Below, one piece after another: positions 41,281 to 48,882 of a stretch of DNA of 48,882 nt. This DNA comes from Candidatus Nitrosocaldus sp. (GTDB lineage Archaea > Thermoproteota > Nitrososphaeria > Nitrososphaerales > Nitrosocaldaceae): the NCBI GenBank assembly GCA_025054855.1, contig JANWZS010000011.1, positions 13,004-61,885 of the forward strand, given 5' to 3'. The notes under the pieces were generated by a model. It made no database searches and was not told the origin of the DNA. It was given only the letters and a program-made list of their open reading frames with translations. The first letter of the stretch is position 1. Each line of letters begins with the position of its first letter. A program made the translations under genes and the position numbers.

Positions 41281-41643
41281 ATGATAGGCAAGGGCAATGG
41301 TCATGGCAGATGGTGGAAGGATAGCGATAGCCTTCAGGCTATGGCAAGGTTCCTCCTGCTAGTGATGATGGGTATGTTCACCGCCTACACACTCGTGAAT
41401 CTCTTCGGCCTTCTGATGGGAGGAGTACTGGCATTCGGTGTTGTATGGTACTTCCAGAGGGTCATGAACTCATTGGTAGGAGGAGAGGGTACATCAACAT
41501 CAAGGGGTGTAGGCATGCACTCATTGCTACCATCAAGGGGGAAGGTGGCGCTGAGGTACCGCTGCCTCCACTGCCACCATGTGTATACAGCAAGAAGGGA
41601 GTGCCCAGTGTGTGGGTCCGTCATGAAGCAGCTAGAGTTCTGA
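41281..41643 (+). CDS. Membrane protein with C-terminal zinc ribbon
   Basis: 120 residues from ATG 41281, 30 nt behind a TTTTAT box (the open frame begins at 41206, but the box then falls inside). Two membrane helices (ARFLLLVMMGMFTAYTLVNL and LLMGGVLAFGVVWYF), a linker, and a rubredoxin-like ribbon RCLHCHHVYTARRECPVCGS (CxxC and CxxC). Third small zinc protein in this stretch. Function unknown. Confidence 0.65.
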   Translation: MIGKGNGHGRWWKDSDSLQAMARFLLLVMMGMFTAYTLVNLFGLLMGGVLAFGVVWYFQRVMNSLVGGEGTSTSRGVGMHSLLPSRGKVALRYRCLHCHHVYTARRECPVCGSVMKQLEF

Positions 41644-41839
41644 TCCATCCACCAGATCCAACAGATCGACCGACCATCCCGCTCTCTCCCCATCCCCTCT
41701 CCTCCTCCTTCAATCTCCATACACACAGCCTGCTCTCCTTCTGGTTCAGGTGATGTACCATCAACCAGTCGCCAACAACCAGTAGACCAGCCACTAGCCA
41801 ATAGCCTAACCATAACCATAACCAACCAACCAACTGATG

Positions 41840-43681
41840 CTATCCTGCTATCTGCCTACCAAGCCTACCCTTCTGGGCCTCCACCTCCTCCCTGCCTATC
41901 TTCCTGAAGAGTGGCTTGATGCTCCCGACCCTGTGCCCTGCACCTATCATCAGCCTAGATGCGTTCTCCCAGCGCTGCTCATGGACTGAGCCTTGCATAT
42001 TCAACTGCATCCATATCCTCTCCGCTGAGAATGGTATGTATGGCTCAAGCAGTATCGCTAGAGATGCAACAGCGTTTACAGATATGTATATGCAGTTGTA
42101 CGCACTACTCCTCTCATCACCGCTAGCGCTCTTGATCCTAGACCATGGCTCCTTGCTCTGGAAGTACTGGTTGAAGTAGGATGAGAATGCGAGTATCCTC
42201 CTCAAGCCTCTGTCAAGTTCATTGCTCTCTATCAGCGCACCAACCTCTCCCGCTATCCTCTCTATCTCCCTTATGCTCTCCCTGTCCCTATCATCGTAGT
42301 GCTCTACTGCACCGCTACTACTACTACCACCACCAACTATACCGTACCTGCTTGCAAAGTTCAGTGCCCTGTTTATGAAGTTCCCCACGTTATCTATCAG
42401 CTCAGCGTTGACCCTAGATGCGAACTCATCCCAGTCGAAGTTCAGATCCTCCTGGCTGTATGGAGTTATCAGTGCAAGGTAGAACCTCAGATAGTCTGGA
42501 TCGAATGCGCTCATGAACTCCCTGAGGCTTATGTACCAGTTCCTGCTCTTGGATATCTTCTGGCCCTGGAGCATGAGGTGCCCCCTGGTGGGTATGTGGT
42601 CTGGCAGCTTGTACCTGCCATCACCGAGCCTCATGGCAGGGAGGAAGAGGTAGTGATGGTAGACTATATCCTTGCCTATGAAGTGGTATATCACGCTTGA
42701 GTTCCAGAACTTGCATGTATCATCCATGCTACCATCACCATTACCAACACCATTACCATCATTATCACCATCACCACCTCTGCTCCTACCATCTCTACTC
42801 TTACCCCCATCACCTATCAGGCCGTTCATCCTTGCCAGGAGCAGTGCTGTAGATATGTAGCAGAGGTGGTTATCGAACCAGCCGTAGAGTACCTTCCCCT
42901 CCTCATCCACAGGTATTCTAACACCCCACCTTATATCCCTGGTTATATCCCAGTCCTGTAGCCCCTGCTCTATCCATCTAAGCACGTAGTTCCTCACATC
43001 CTGCTGCAAGTTTGTGTTGGTGCTCAACCACTCCTTAAGCCTGTCAGAGAATGCGGATAGCCTGAAGAAGTAGTGCCTGCTAGCCCTCTTCACGGGCTCC
43101 CTCCTGCATATTGCGCATCTGGGCTCGAGTATCTGCTCTGGCACCCTGCCACAGCTCTCGCACGAGTCGGAGTACTGGTTATCAGCGTTGCAGTAAGGAC
43201 ATCTACCTATTACATACCTGTCAGGGAGGAACTTCCCATCGTAGGGGCAGTAGTACTGCACAACCTCCCTCTCGTATATGTAGCCCTTCCTGTAGAGGCT
43301 CATGAAGAAATCTTGCACGAACTCAACATTCTCCCTCGAACTCGTGCTATGGAATATATCGAAGGAGATACCGAATGCCCTAAAGTCCTGCTCATCCCTA
43401 TCATGCCAGTACCTCACGTACTCCTCAGGGGTCTTGCCCTCCTGCTCAGCCTTGATGAGTATTGGAGTGCCAAAGTCATCACTCGCACATACATGGTATG
43501 CTTCGTAGCCCTTCAGCCTATAGTACCTGGTCAGTATATCCGCTGGCAGGTATGTTGAGGCCACATGCCCCAGATGGATCTCGCCGTTTGCGTATGGTAG
43601 CGCACTGGTTATTATTATCCTCCCCCTACCCCCTACACCCCTACCGCTAGCATCACCACCATCCCTTTCACTGGTATCCAT
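41840..43681 (-). CDS. metG: Methionyl-tRNA synthetase
   Basis: 613 residues. Class I signature HLGH (36-39) in ALPYANGEIHLGH and KISKS (375-379). Two zinc knuckles are visible in the connective domain (CPYD/CPYC and CESC/CAIC, 145-192). The anticodon-binding helical domain follows to about 560. It attaches methionine to initiator and elongator tRNA. The tRNA-binding EMAP-like domain found at the C-terminus of some MetRS is absent. Odd: residues about 290-321 are a Gly/Asp/Asn/Arg low-complexity loop inside the catalytic domain. TTTATTTAG about 30 nt upstream is the promoter. Confidence 0.95.
   Translation of the reverse strand: MDTSERDGGDASGRGVGGRGRIIITSALPYANGEIHLGHVASTYLPADILTRYYRLKGYEAYHVCASDDFGTPILIKAEQEGKTPEEYVRYWHDRDEQDFRAFGISFDIFHSTSSRENVEFVQDFFMSLYRKGYIYEREVVQYYCPYDGKFLPDRYVIGRCPYCNADNQYSDSCESCGRVPEQILEPRCAICRREPVKRASRHYFFRLSAFSDRLKEWLSTNTNLQQDVRNYVLRWIEQGLQDWDITRDIRWGVRIPVDEEGKVLYGWFDNHLCYISTALLLARMNGLIGDGGKSRDGRSRGGDGDNDGNGVGNGDGSMDDTCKFWNSSVIYHFIGKDIVYHHYLFLPAMRLGDGRYKLPDHIPTRGHLMLQGQKISKSRNWYISLREFMSAFDPDYLRFYLALITPYSQEDLNFDWDEFASRVNAELIDNVGNFINRALNFASRYGIVGGGSSSSGAVEHYDDRDRESIREIERIAGEVGALIESNELDRGLRRILAFSSYFNQYFQSKEPWSRIKSASGDERSSAYNCIYISVNAVASLAILLEPYIPFSAERIWMQLNMQGSVHEQRWENASRLMIGAGHRVGSIKPLFRKIGREEVEAQKGRLGRQIAG
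42719..42814 (-). repeat. Low-complexity insert within metG
   Basis: Encodes a Gly/Asp/Asn/Ser/Arg run (residues about 290-321) just before the strand that ends WNSSVIYHFIGKDI; triplet repeats (ACC, ATC, ACCATT types) suggest slippage growth. Confidence 0.75.
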
Positions 43682-43721
43682 GGTTCATCTTTCCCTAGGA
43701 GGCTAAATAAACCATACAGGC

Positions 43722-44663
43722 TCACCCTCCCCTCTTCAGGTACCCTATGATACCCTTCACGCTGTTCCTCACCGAGTTCAGCACGTACTGTGGTGGGGCA
43801 TCATTACCCTTACCCTTACCCTTGCTCCTCACATACCCTACCATCTCATCCTCTACAGCATCACTGGAGTAGCCATCATCCAGCAGACCCTTTATCATGC
43901 CCAGCCACTCCTTTATGCTCGCAGTGGTAGCATCGAATACAGAGTCTGGCTCATGGCTCACACCAAAGTGTGGCATCAGTAGCGCTTCGACATCAACCCT
44001 CCTCAGCCTCTCCACCGTAGCCAGTGCCTGCTCTGCATCGAATGCGGGAAGGGGTGTGGTGGGTATGTAGCAGTACGGGTAGTCTGGGTAGAGCATGCTC
44101 ACCGCATCTGCGGTTATGAGCACTGGCTTGGATGAATTCACGTACACGGATATCTGATGTGGTGCATGCCCTTCCGTGCCCATGAACCTAAGCTCCATGC
44201 CTCCTATGCTGAGGGTATGCTCCCCAGCGCTCCTCACTCCAGTTATGGTACTCCTCGCTGGGTCAATAGCCATGGGGTAGCCGAAGAGATCTGCCTGGGC
44301 ACCGAAGACCTGCCTCACGCTCTCAACCAGCCTGGTAGGATCGATGAGGTGCCTCACAGCCCTCTCATGCGCAATGATGGGAGAGCCATGGTCCCTTGCT
44401 AGGTACCCTGCTGCACCAGCATGGTCTAGGTGGAGGTGTGTGGGCACTATGTAGTCCAGGTGGCTGATCCTCAGCTCAGCGAGAGTACGCCTAACCTCCT
44501 CCACACTAGATGCGTAACCAGTATCCACCAGAACGCTCCTACCATCATCTGCAAGTATGAGGTAGCATGCTACCGCTCTGGCACTGCCTAGGGCTAGAGT
44601 GTCTATAACGTATACTCTGCACTCATCCAGCCTCACGCTGCCTGCTATCACCACTACATCCAC
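43722..44663 (-). CDS. Metallo-beta-lactamase-fold hydrolase
   Basis: 313 residues. HLHLDH (76-81) gives the metal site HxHxDH; further His at IIAHERAV, GTEGHAPHQIS and MPHFGVSHEPD complete a two-metal centre. The substrate is not evident; families of this shape include glyoxalase II-like and quorum/lactone hydrolases. The gene overlaps the end of ahcY by 10 bp, so a role beside the methionine cycle (perhaps cleaving a thioester or lactone by-product) is possible, as inference. Confidence 0.8.
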   Translation of the reverse strand: MDVVVIAGSVRLDECRVYVIDTLALGSARAVACYLILADDGRSVLVDTGYASSVEEVRRTLAELRISHLDYIVPTHLHLDHAGAAGYLARDHGSPIIAHERAVRHLIDPTRLVESVRQVFGAQADLFGYPMAIDPARSTITGVRSAGEHTLSIGGMELRFMGTEGHAPHQISVYVNSSKPVLITADAVSMLYPDYPYCYIPTTPLPAFDAEQALATVERLRRVDVEALLMPHFGVSHEPDSVFDATTASIKEWLGMIKGLLDDGYSSDAVEDEMVGYVRSKGKGKGNDAPPQYVLNSVRNSVKGIIGYLKRGG

Positions 44664-45889
44664 CTTCCAGCATACGCTACCTGCTCCTCGGTAGGCTCAT
44701 CTATCCTTATGCCCATGGCATCGAGTGCGTTGAGCGCCACCTGCCTATCTATCTCCCCTGGCACACCATACACCTTCCTCTCCATACTGGCATGGTTCCT
44801 CACCAGGTACACTATGGAGAGCAGCTGGTTTGCGAATGATAGGGCCATGACCTCTGGCGGATGCCCCTCTGCAGCTACCAGGTTGGCTATCCTACCTCTA
44901 GCGATGAGGTAGATGCTCCTCCCATCCAGTATGTACTCCTCGAGGTTCTCCCTGACTAACCTCTTACCCCTTGCATTGCGCTCGAGCCACCTCACATCTA
45001 TCTCCACATCAAAGTGCCCAGCATTTGCAAGCACTACACCATCCTTCATGGCCCTGATATGCTCACCCCTCACCACGTTGATCTGCCCAGTTGCTGTGAC
45101 TATCACATCTGCGTACCTGCATGCCTCATCCATGGGCATCACAGCAAATCCATCCATGTGCGCCTCTAGCGCCCTTATCGGATCCACCTCCGTAACCACC
45201 ACCTTGGCACCCATGCCCCTTGCCCTGGATGCTATACCCTTGCCCACCCAGCCGTAGCCAGCAACCACCATGGTCTTGCCAGCGAGGAGCATGCTCGTTG
45301 CCCTAAGTATACCGTCTATGGTGCTCTGCCCAGTACCGTACCTGTTATCGAAGAGGTGCTTCGTGTATGCATCGTTAACCGCTATTATAGGGTATGCAAG
45401 TATACCATCCCTGGCAAGTGCCCTCAGCCTGGTGACCCCAGTGGTGGTCTCCTCCGTCCCTCCTATCGGGGTGTAGACACCTTTGAACTCCCTGTGGTAG
45501 AGCACATGCATATCTGAGCCATCATCCGTAAGAGTAGCAGGTCTACTGCTGAGAACCGATCTTATGCAGGAGTAGTACTCATCCATGCTCTCGTTCCTCC
45601 AGGCATAAACATCTATACCCTGAGAGGCGAGGAATGCTGCAACATCATCCTGTGTGGTCAAGGGGTTCGCTGCACATAGGCCCACATCTGCTCCTAGCAT
45701 CCTCGCACCCATTACTAGTACAGAAGTCTCCTTGGTCACATGGAGGCAGAACCCTGCCCTTATACCATGCAGTGGCCTATCACGCTCAAGCCTCTCTATG
45801 CTCTTAACCAGTATGGGCATATGCTTCCTTGCCCACTCGTACGCTAACCTGCCCTTGTCCGCTAACCTTGGATCTGCAACCTTTGGCAT
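44654..45889 (-). CDS. ahcY: S-adenosylhomocysteine hydrolase
   Basis: 411 residues. HVTKETSVLV (substrate loop), NDAYTKHLFDNRYGTGQS, NAD-binding AGYGWVGKGIASRARGMGAKVVVTEVDP and NAGHFDVEID are standard for the enzyme; the C-terminus AGRWM is shorter than that of bacterial forms. It splits adenosylhomocysteine into adenosine and homocysteine, the substrate of the MetE protein. It uses tightly bound NAD. First of a two-gene unit with the MBL-fold hydrolase behind it. Confidence 0.95.
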   Translation of the reverse strand: MPKVADPRLADKGRLAYEWARKHMPILVKSIERLERDRPLHGIRAGFCLHVTKETSVLVMGARMLGADVGLCAANPLTTQDDVAAFLASQGIDVYAWRNESMDEYYSCIRSVLSSRPATLTDDGSDMHVLYHREFKGVYTPIGGTEETTTGVTRLRALARDGILAYPIIAVNDAYTKHLFDNRYGTGQSTIDGILRATSMLLAGKTMVVAGYGWVGKGIASRARGMGAKVVVTEVDPIRALEAHMDGFAVMPMDEACRYADVIVTATGQINVVRGEHIRAMKDGVVLANAGHFDVEIDVRWLERNARGKRLVRENLEEYILDGRSIYLIARGRIANLVAAEGHPPEVMALSFANQLLSIVYLVRNHASMERKVYGVPGEIDRQVALNALDAMGIRIDEPTEEQVAYAGRWM

Positions 45890-45926
45890 GCGAATGGTTT
45901 TAGTACTGCAGTATTAAACCTTTCAT

Positions 45927-46238
45927 ATGCCATGGTTCAGGGTAGCGGGCAGGGATGAGGTGCCATTGAATAGAGGTAAGCAGTTCAGCGTCAATGGCAG
46001 GGATATAGCGGTATTCAATGTAGATGGCAGGTACTATGCTACTGAGGCCTACTGCAGGCATCAGGATGCACCACTTGCTGATGGCATACTCCATGGTCAC
46101 GTGCTCGAGTGCTTCATGCACAGATGGCACTACGATATCAGGGATGGGAGGCTGCTGGATCATATCAGGGGTGTGAGGCTCGAGACCTACAGGGTTGAGG
46201 TCAGGGATGGGGATATATACGTGTACGTTGAGGTCTAG
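45927..46238 (+). CDS. Rieske [2Fe-2S] ferredoxin-type protein
   Basis: 103 residues. Rieske ligands C43-x-H45 and C62-x2-H65 in YCRHQDAPLADG and CFMHRWHYDI, 16 residues apart. No membrane helix or signal, so it is a soluble electron carrier of the oxygenase-ferredoxin type rather than a bc1 subunit. Probably passes electrons to an oxygenase or reductase that is not adjacent. Confidence 0.88.
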   Translation: MPWFRVAGRDEVPLNRGKQFSVNGRDIAVFNVDGRYYATEAYCRHQDAPLADGILHGHVLECFMHRWHYDIRDGRLLDHIRGVRLETYRVEVRDGDIYVYVEV

Positions 46239-46277
46239 TATATAATCTGTCATGGTCAGGAGTAGGAGAGGAGGGTG

Positions 46278-46730
46278 ATGATGATGATCAGCATCGTACT
46301 CACATCCAAGGATAGGAGGTTGATGCTTGACCTTGCTTCGTACATAGCAGAGCACCACCACGTCATCCCAGTGCTCAAGCATGACAGGATAGTGCTGGAT
46401 GAGCTTGTAAGTGTGGACGTTCAGGATGTATGCTCTAGCATAGAATCGTTTCTAGCAAGTAGTGGTCTTGCATACATCATGCACGTGGATCATGAAGGGA
46501 GGAGGATAACCCTGTACGGGGGTAGCCATGGCAAGGGCAGTAGGGATAGGGATGGAGCAGGGGATAAGGATAGGGGTGAGGGTGAGGATAAGGGCAAGGG
46601 CGAGGATGAGGGGCATGATGTAGGGGATGGGGAGCATGCAACCACTACAGTCCTCATCTGCCCCCACTGCAACTACACGACAGAGTACGAGGATATCCTC
46701 AACTTACACATGAGGGCACACTACGCATGA
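46278..46730 (+). CDS. Protein with charged repeat linker and C-terminal C2H2 finger
   Basis: 150 residues (start ATG 46278; several ATGs and a GTG are possible, behind an AGGAGGG ribosome site). N-terminal alpha/beta domain (about 1-75), then a hydrophilic Lys/Asp/Glu/Gly linker from repeated GGATAAGG-type triplets (83-115), then C128-x2-C131-x12-H144-x3-H148 in ICPHCNYTTEYEDILNLHMRAH, a classic finger. A second single-finger protein besides the membrane one at 13444. Its stop lies 5 nt from the end of the convergent nicotinate phosphoribosyltransferase gene. Confidence 0.7.
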   Translation: MMMISIVLTSKDRRLMLDLASYIAEHHHVIPVLKHDRIVLDELVSVDVQDVCSSIESFLASSGLAYIMHVDHEGRRITLYGGSHGKGSRDRDGAGDKDRGEGEDKGKGEDEGHDVGDGEHATTTVLICPHCNYTTEYEDILNLHMRAHYA

Positions 46731-46735
46731 GTGAG

Positions 46736-47956
46736 TCAGATGAGCCATGTGACACCCCTCTCCGCATTAGAGAGCCCCTTCAGCCTGGCCATGAGATCTG
46801 CCCTCAACTCCTCTATGCCCTTGAACCCCTGCACCATCCTCCCATCCACGATGAGGTCCTTCAGCAGTGGCCTGTAGCCCTCCTGCTCCAGCCTCCCTGC
46901 TGCCTCAGAGCCAGCGAGTGTGACAACATCCCTGTAGCCCATCCTGTACACCTGCTTCCTCCCCGCCATATCGCCTCTCTTTGCCACTGCCCTACCATCA
47001 ACCTCTACAACCTTGAACGAAAAGTCCACTGGAGGAGCAGCACTTACACTAGTACCAACACCGAACCCATCAACGATGTCCCTCAACTCTGCTATCTCCT
47101 GCTCATCCAGCCCTCCAGATACGAAGACCTTCACGTGTTTGCCACCCCTTATACTCAACTCCCACCTCACCTCCTCCACTATCCTCCTCCTATTCCCCCT
47201 CCTGCTCGAAGGTGTATCCAGTCTCACGCCATACAGCCTACTCCCAAACTGCTCAAGCGCCATCATCGATTCAGCCTTCTCATCGTACAGTGTGTCTACA
47301 AGGATTATCCTCCTCACACGCTCAGGCATTGCATCATCAAAAGCCTTCCATGCCTCCTGCTGGCTCCCGAATGCGAGTATGAGGGCATGTGGCATCGTAC
47401 CTATGGGCTCTATGTTCATTAGTTGAGCAGCAAGTACATTGGATACGGCATCGAACCCTGCTATGTATATGGCCCTCTCTATCATGGGTGCCAGTGCGGG
47501 ATGAGCCCTCCTTGTGCCGAAGGAGAAGAGCACCCTATCCCCTGCTGCCAACCTCATCCTTGCTGCCCTGCTCGCTATCCCAGATGCTGAGCATAGGAAG
47601 CCCAGTATGGGGTTCTCTAGAGTAGCGATATCAGCATAATCAGCCTCTACCTGGAGTACTGGTTCATACACCGTTGGGGATACCTGGAAGATCTCGCCCT
47701 CATCCATGGCCTTTACATTCACACCCTTCCTCCCTTCAAGGAGCTTCGCCACCTCGTATATGCCAAGCACTACACCCCAGTTATCGGGCACTGGAAGGCT
47801 CCTGGCGAATACCTCTATGGCAACCCTTGGGTTCCTCCCAGCATGCTTGAGTACCTGCTGCGTGTATAGGAAGTAGACATCCGTAGTCTTGCCCTGCAGT
47901 ATCTCATCCTCCCTAGCGATCCAGAATAGCCTATCGCTCAGGTCATGCTTATCCAT
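46736..47956 (-). CDS. pncB: Nicotinate phosphoribosyltransferase
   Basis: 406 residues. FSFGTRRAHPALAPMIERAIYIAG (phosphoribosyl/nicotinate site), SNVLAAQLMNIEPIGTMPHAL, ILVDTLYDEK, FVSGGLDEQEIAEL and FGVGTSV are the motifs of the family (quinolinate/nicotinate PRTase barrel). The TTDVYFLYTQQVL start is typical. It joins nicotinate and PRPP, with ATP, to nicotinate mononucleotide, which NadM then adenylates. Confidence 0.9.
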   Translation of the reverse strand: MDKHDLSDRLFWIAREDEILQGKTTDVYFLYTQQVLKHAGRNPRVAIEVFARSLPVPDNWGVVLGIYEVAKLLEGRKGVNVKAMDEGEIFQVSPTVYEPVLQVEADYADIATLENPILGFLCSASGIASRAARMRLAAGDRVLFSFGTRRAHPALAPMIERAIYIAGFDAVSNVLAAQLMNIEPIGTMPHALILAFGSQQEAWKAFDDAMPERVRRIILVDTLYDEKAESMMALEQFGSRLYGVRLDTPSSRRGNRRRIVEEVRWELSIRGGKHVKVFVSGGLDEQEIAELRDIVDGFGVGTSVSAAPPVDFSFKVVEVDGRAVAKRGDMAGRKQVYRMGYRDVVTLAGSEAAGRLEQEGYRPLLKDLIVDGRMVQGFKGIEELRADLMARLKGLSNAERGVTWLI

Positions 47957-48099
47957 AGGGCAGGTAGAGGGGAGGGTTGGTTAAAAACCAATTCGTATAG
48001 CAACCAAAGCGCATAACCGGTAATAGTCCAATTTCATCCACCTATCTGTATAATTTGCTAATCTACTATATATATAGTACCTTCTACATTTGGCGTTTA

Positions 48100-48882
48100 A
48101 TGAGGGAAGATTTAATAAAAGTAGCAGTGATAAGTGTTATCATGGCAGTAGTAGCAGGAGGTATGGTAACTGTTCATGCAGTATCGTATGACTCATCCAA
48201 CGCTGTATCCACTGGCTCTCCAGGAGTAGGAGGTGCAGAGGGTACGATCAGCATAACATCACCATATATAAATACTCAGGGTTTTAACGGGCATAGGGAT
48301 TACATGGTGTATGTGTACTTAGTAGCTTCTACCAGAGAGGGGGATAAAGTTGGTACCATTGGTGCTGGCTGGTTCGCATATAAGGATAGCAGCAATACAA
48401 TAAGGAAGTTATCGCTTGTATATGTTGGTGACTCACTCACGTTACCCAGCAGCAGTGCACAATCTAACTGTTGATGTATCCTCCAGAACCTCGATCACTG
48501 CTAGAGTGACGCAGAATGCGGTCAACAGTAACTGCTGGACAGCATCATCGTATGGGCAGACGTACAACTGGTGCTTTGATCCACTCTTGACCAGGGGTAC
48601 AGCAGCTGGGAGTGTTGCTAGAGCAAAAGAACTGTACGTACAGGGTGTTAGTGATATGCCAGGACTATTCGATCAGCTTAAGTTCTATGACTGGAATATA
48701 AGGGATTGGAGATTCTTAAGCACTAGCGATAACTACAAGTGCTCAAGCACTGGAGGCTATGTACTGGATATGCTTGCAAAGTACAGCGATGCTCCTGGCA
48801 ACAGGTTGGTGGATAAGGTAGGTACAGGTCCTAGGTTGTACAATACGGATGACTGTAGTAATGATCAAGACACATGGAGACC
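48100..48882 (+). pseudogene. Secreted protein gene with frameshift, cut by window end
   Basis: From ATG 48100 a signal peptide (LIKVAVISVIMAVVAGGMVTVHA) and about 125 residues, ending at a stop at 48474. From 48455 a second frame (+1) stays open to the window end and reads sensibly (VHNLTVDVSSRTSITARVTQN..., SYGQTYNWCFDPLLTRG). The shift falls in an AGCAGCAG run near 48449-48455, a slippage spot. Therefore either a sequencing/assembly error, phase variation, or a broken gene. The product would be a large exported Cys-containing protein of unknown function. Confidence 0.6.

Noticed and set aside
1-48882. tRNA, rRNA, CRISPR arrays or insertion sequences
   Set aside because: Read through for tRNA T-loops, regular repeat-spacer patterns and transposase motifs (DDE, tyrosine or serine recombinase); none was convincing. 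Small or intron-containing tRNAs could be missed by eye.

Overview
The window reads as a chromosome segment of an ammonia-oxidising archaeon (Thaumarchaeota/Nitrososphaeria), most like the thermophilic Nitrosocaldus group. This rests on family knowledge plus what is visible: leaderless archaeal promoters with TTTATA-type boxes about 25-31 nt before the start, AGG/ATA-rich codon use, secreted proteins with PEF-type C-terminal anchors, a thaumarchaeal-type divergent FtsZ homologue, single C2H2 fingers on otherwise unrelated proteins, a stand-alone B12-binding subunit of methylmalonyl-CoA mutase and remnants of a blue-copper protein. I have not run any search, so genus assignment is inference. 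Layout: 1-15.8 kb is host chromosome: repeated-domain proteins, secreted proteins, a class III cyclase, phosphoglycerate dehydrogenase, class II fumarase, a MiaB-type methylthiotransferase, the FtsZ-like protein, two oligopeptide ABC ATPases, a GNAT, membrane proteins and a GalT-like protein. 15.8-17.6 kb is decayed DNA with a broken cupredoxin gene. About 17.6-31.1 kb is a tailed-virus (HK97-type, siphovirus-like) provirus: PD-(D/E)XK nuclease, TFIIB-like protein, fused prohead protease-major capsid protein, portal, tape measure, head-tail connector, likely tail terminator and tail tube, terminase large subunit (opposite strand), two large putative virion proteins and an HK97 gp10-like protein. 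No integrase or att site was recognised. 31.2-38.3 kb returns to host genes (coiled-coil protein and metE sharing a promoter with nested inverted repeats, several small unknowns, methylmalonyl-CoA mutase small subunit, ilvC). 38.4-40.2 kb is a broken AAA ATPase with an intact partner gene. 40.2-48 kb is NAD and methionine-cycle housekeeping (nadM, metG, ahcY, Rieske protein, nicotinate phosphoribosyltransferase) with several small zinc proteins; a secreted-protein gene with a frameshift runs off the right end. Most striking observation: inside the provirus, eleven starts (almost every first gene of a transcription unit, both strands) share an exact 14-base element TAAAWA-NNNNT-ATG, i.e. a TATA-like hexamer exactly 5 nt before the start codon instead of the ~20-25 nt seen in flanking host genes. 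In three places two copies face each other in only 25-31 nt between divergent starts, forming miniature bidirectional promoters. The two provirus genes at the left end (nuclease, TFIIB-like protein) lack it, suggesting an early/late switch in which the viral TFIIB-like protein might recognise a start-proximal late promoter. How the host genes combine: serA-like, metE, ahcY, metG and mtaB concern amino acids, methyl groups and tRNA; nadM and pncB supply NAD; fumC and the mutase subunit fit the carbon-fixation cycle of these archaea.
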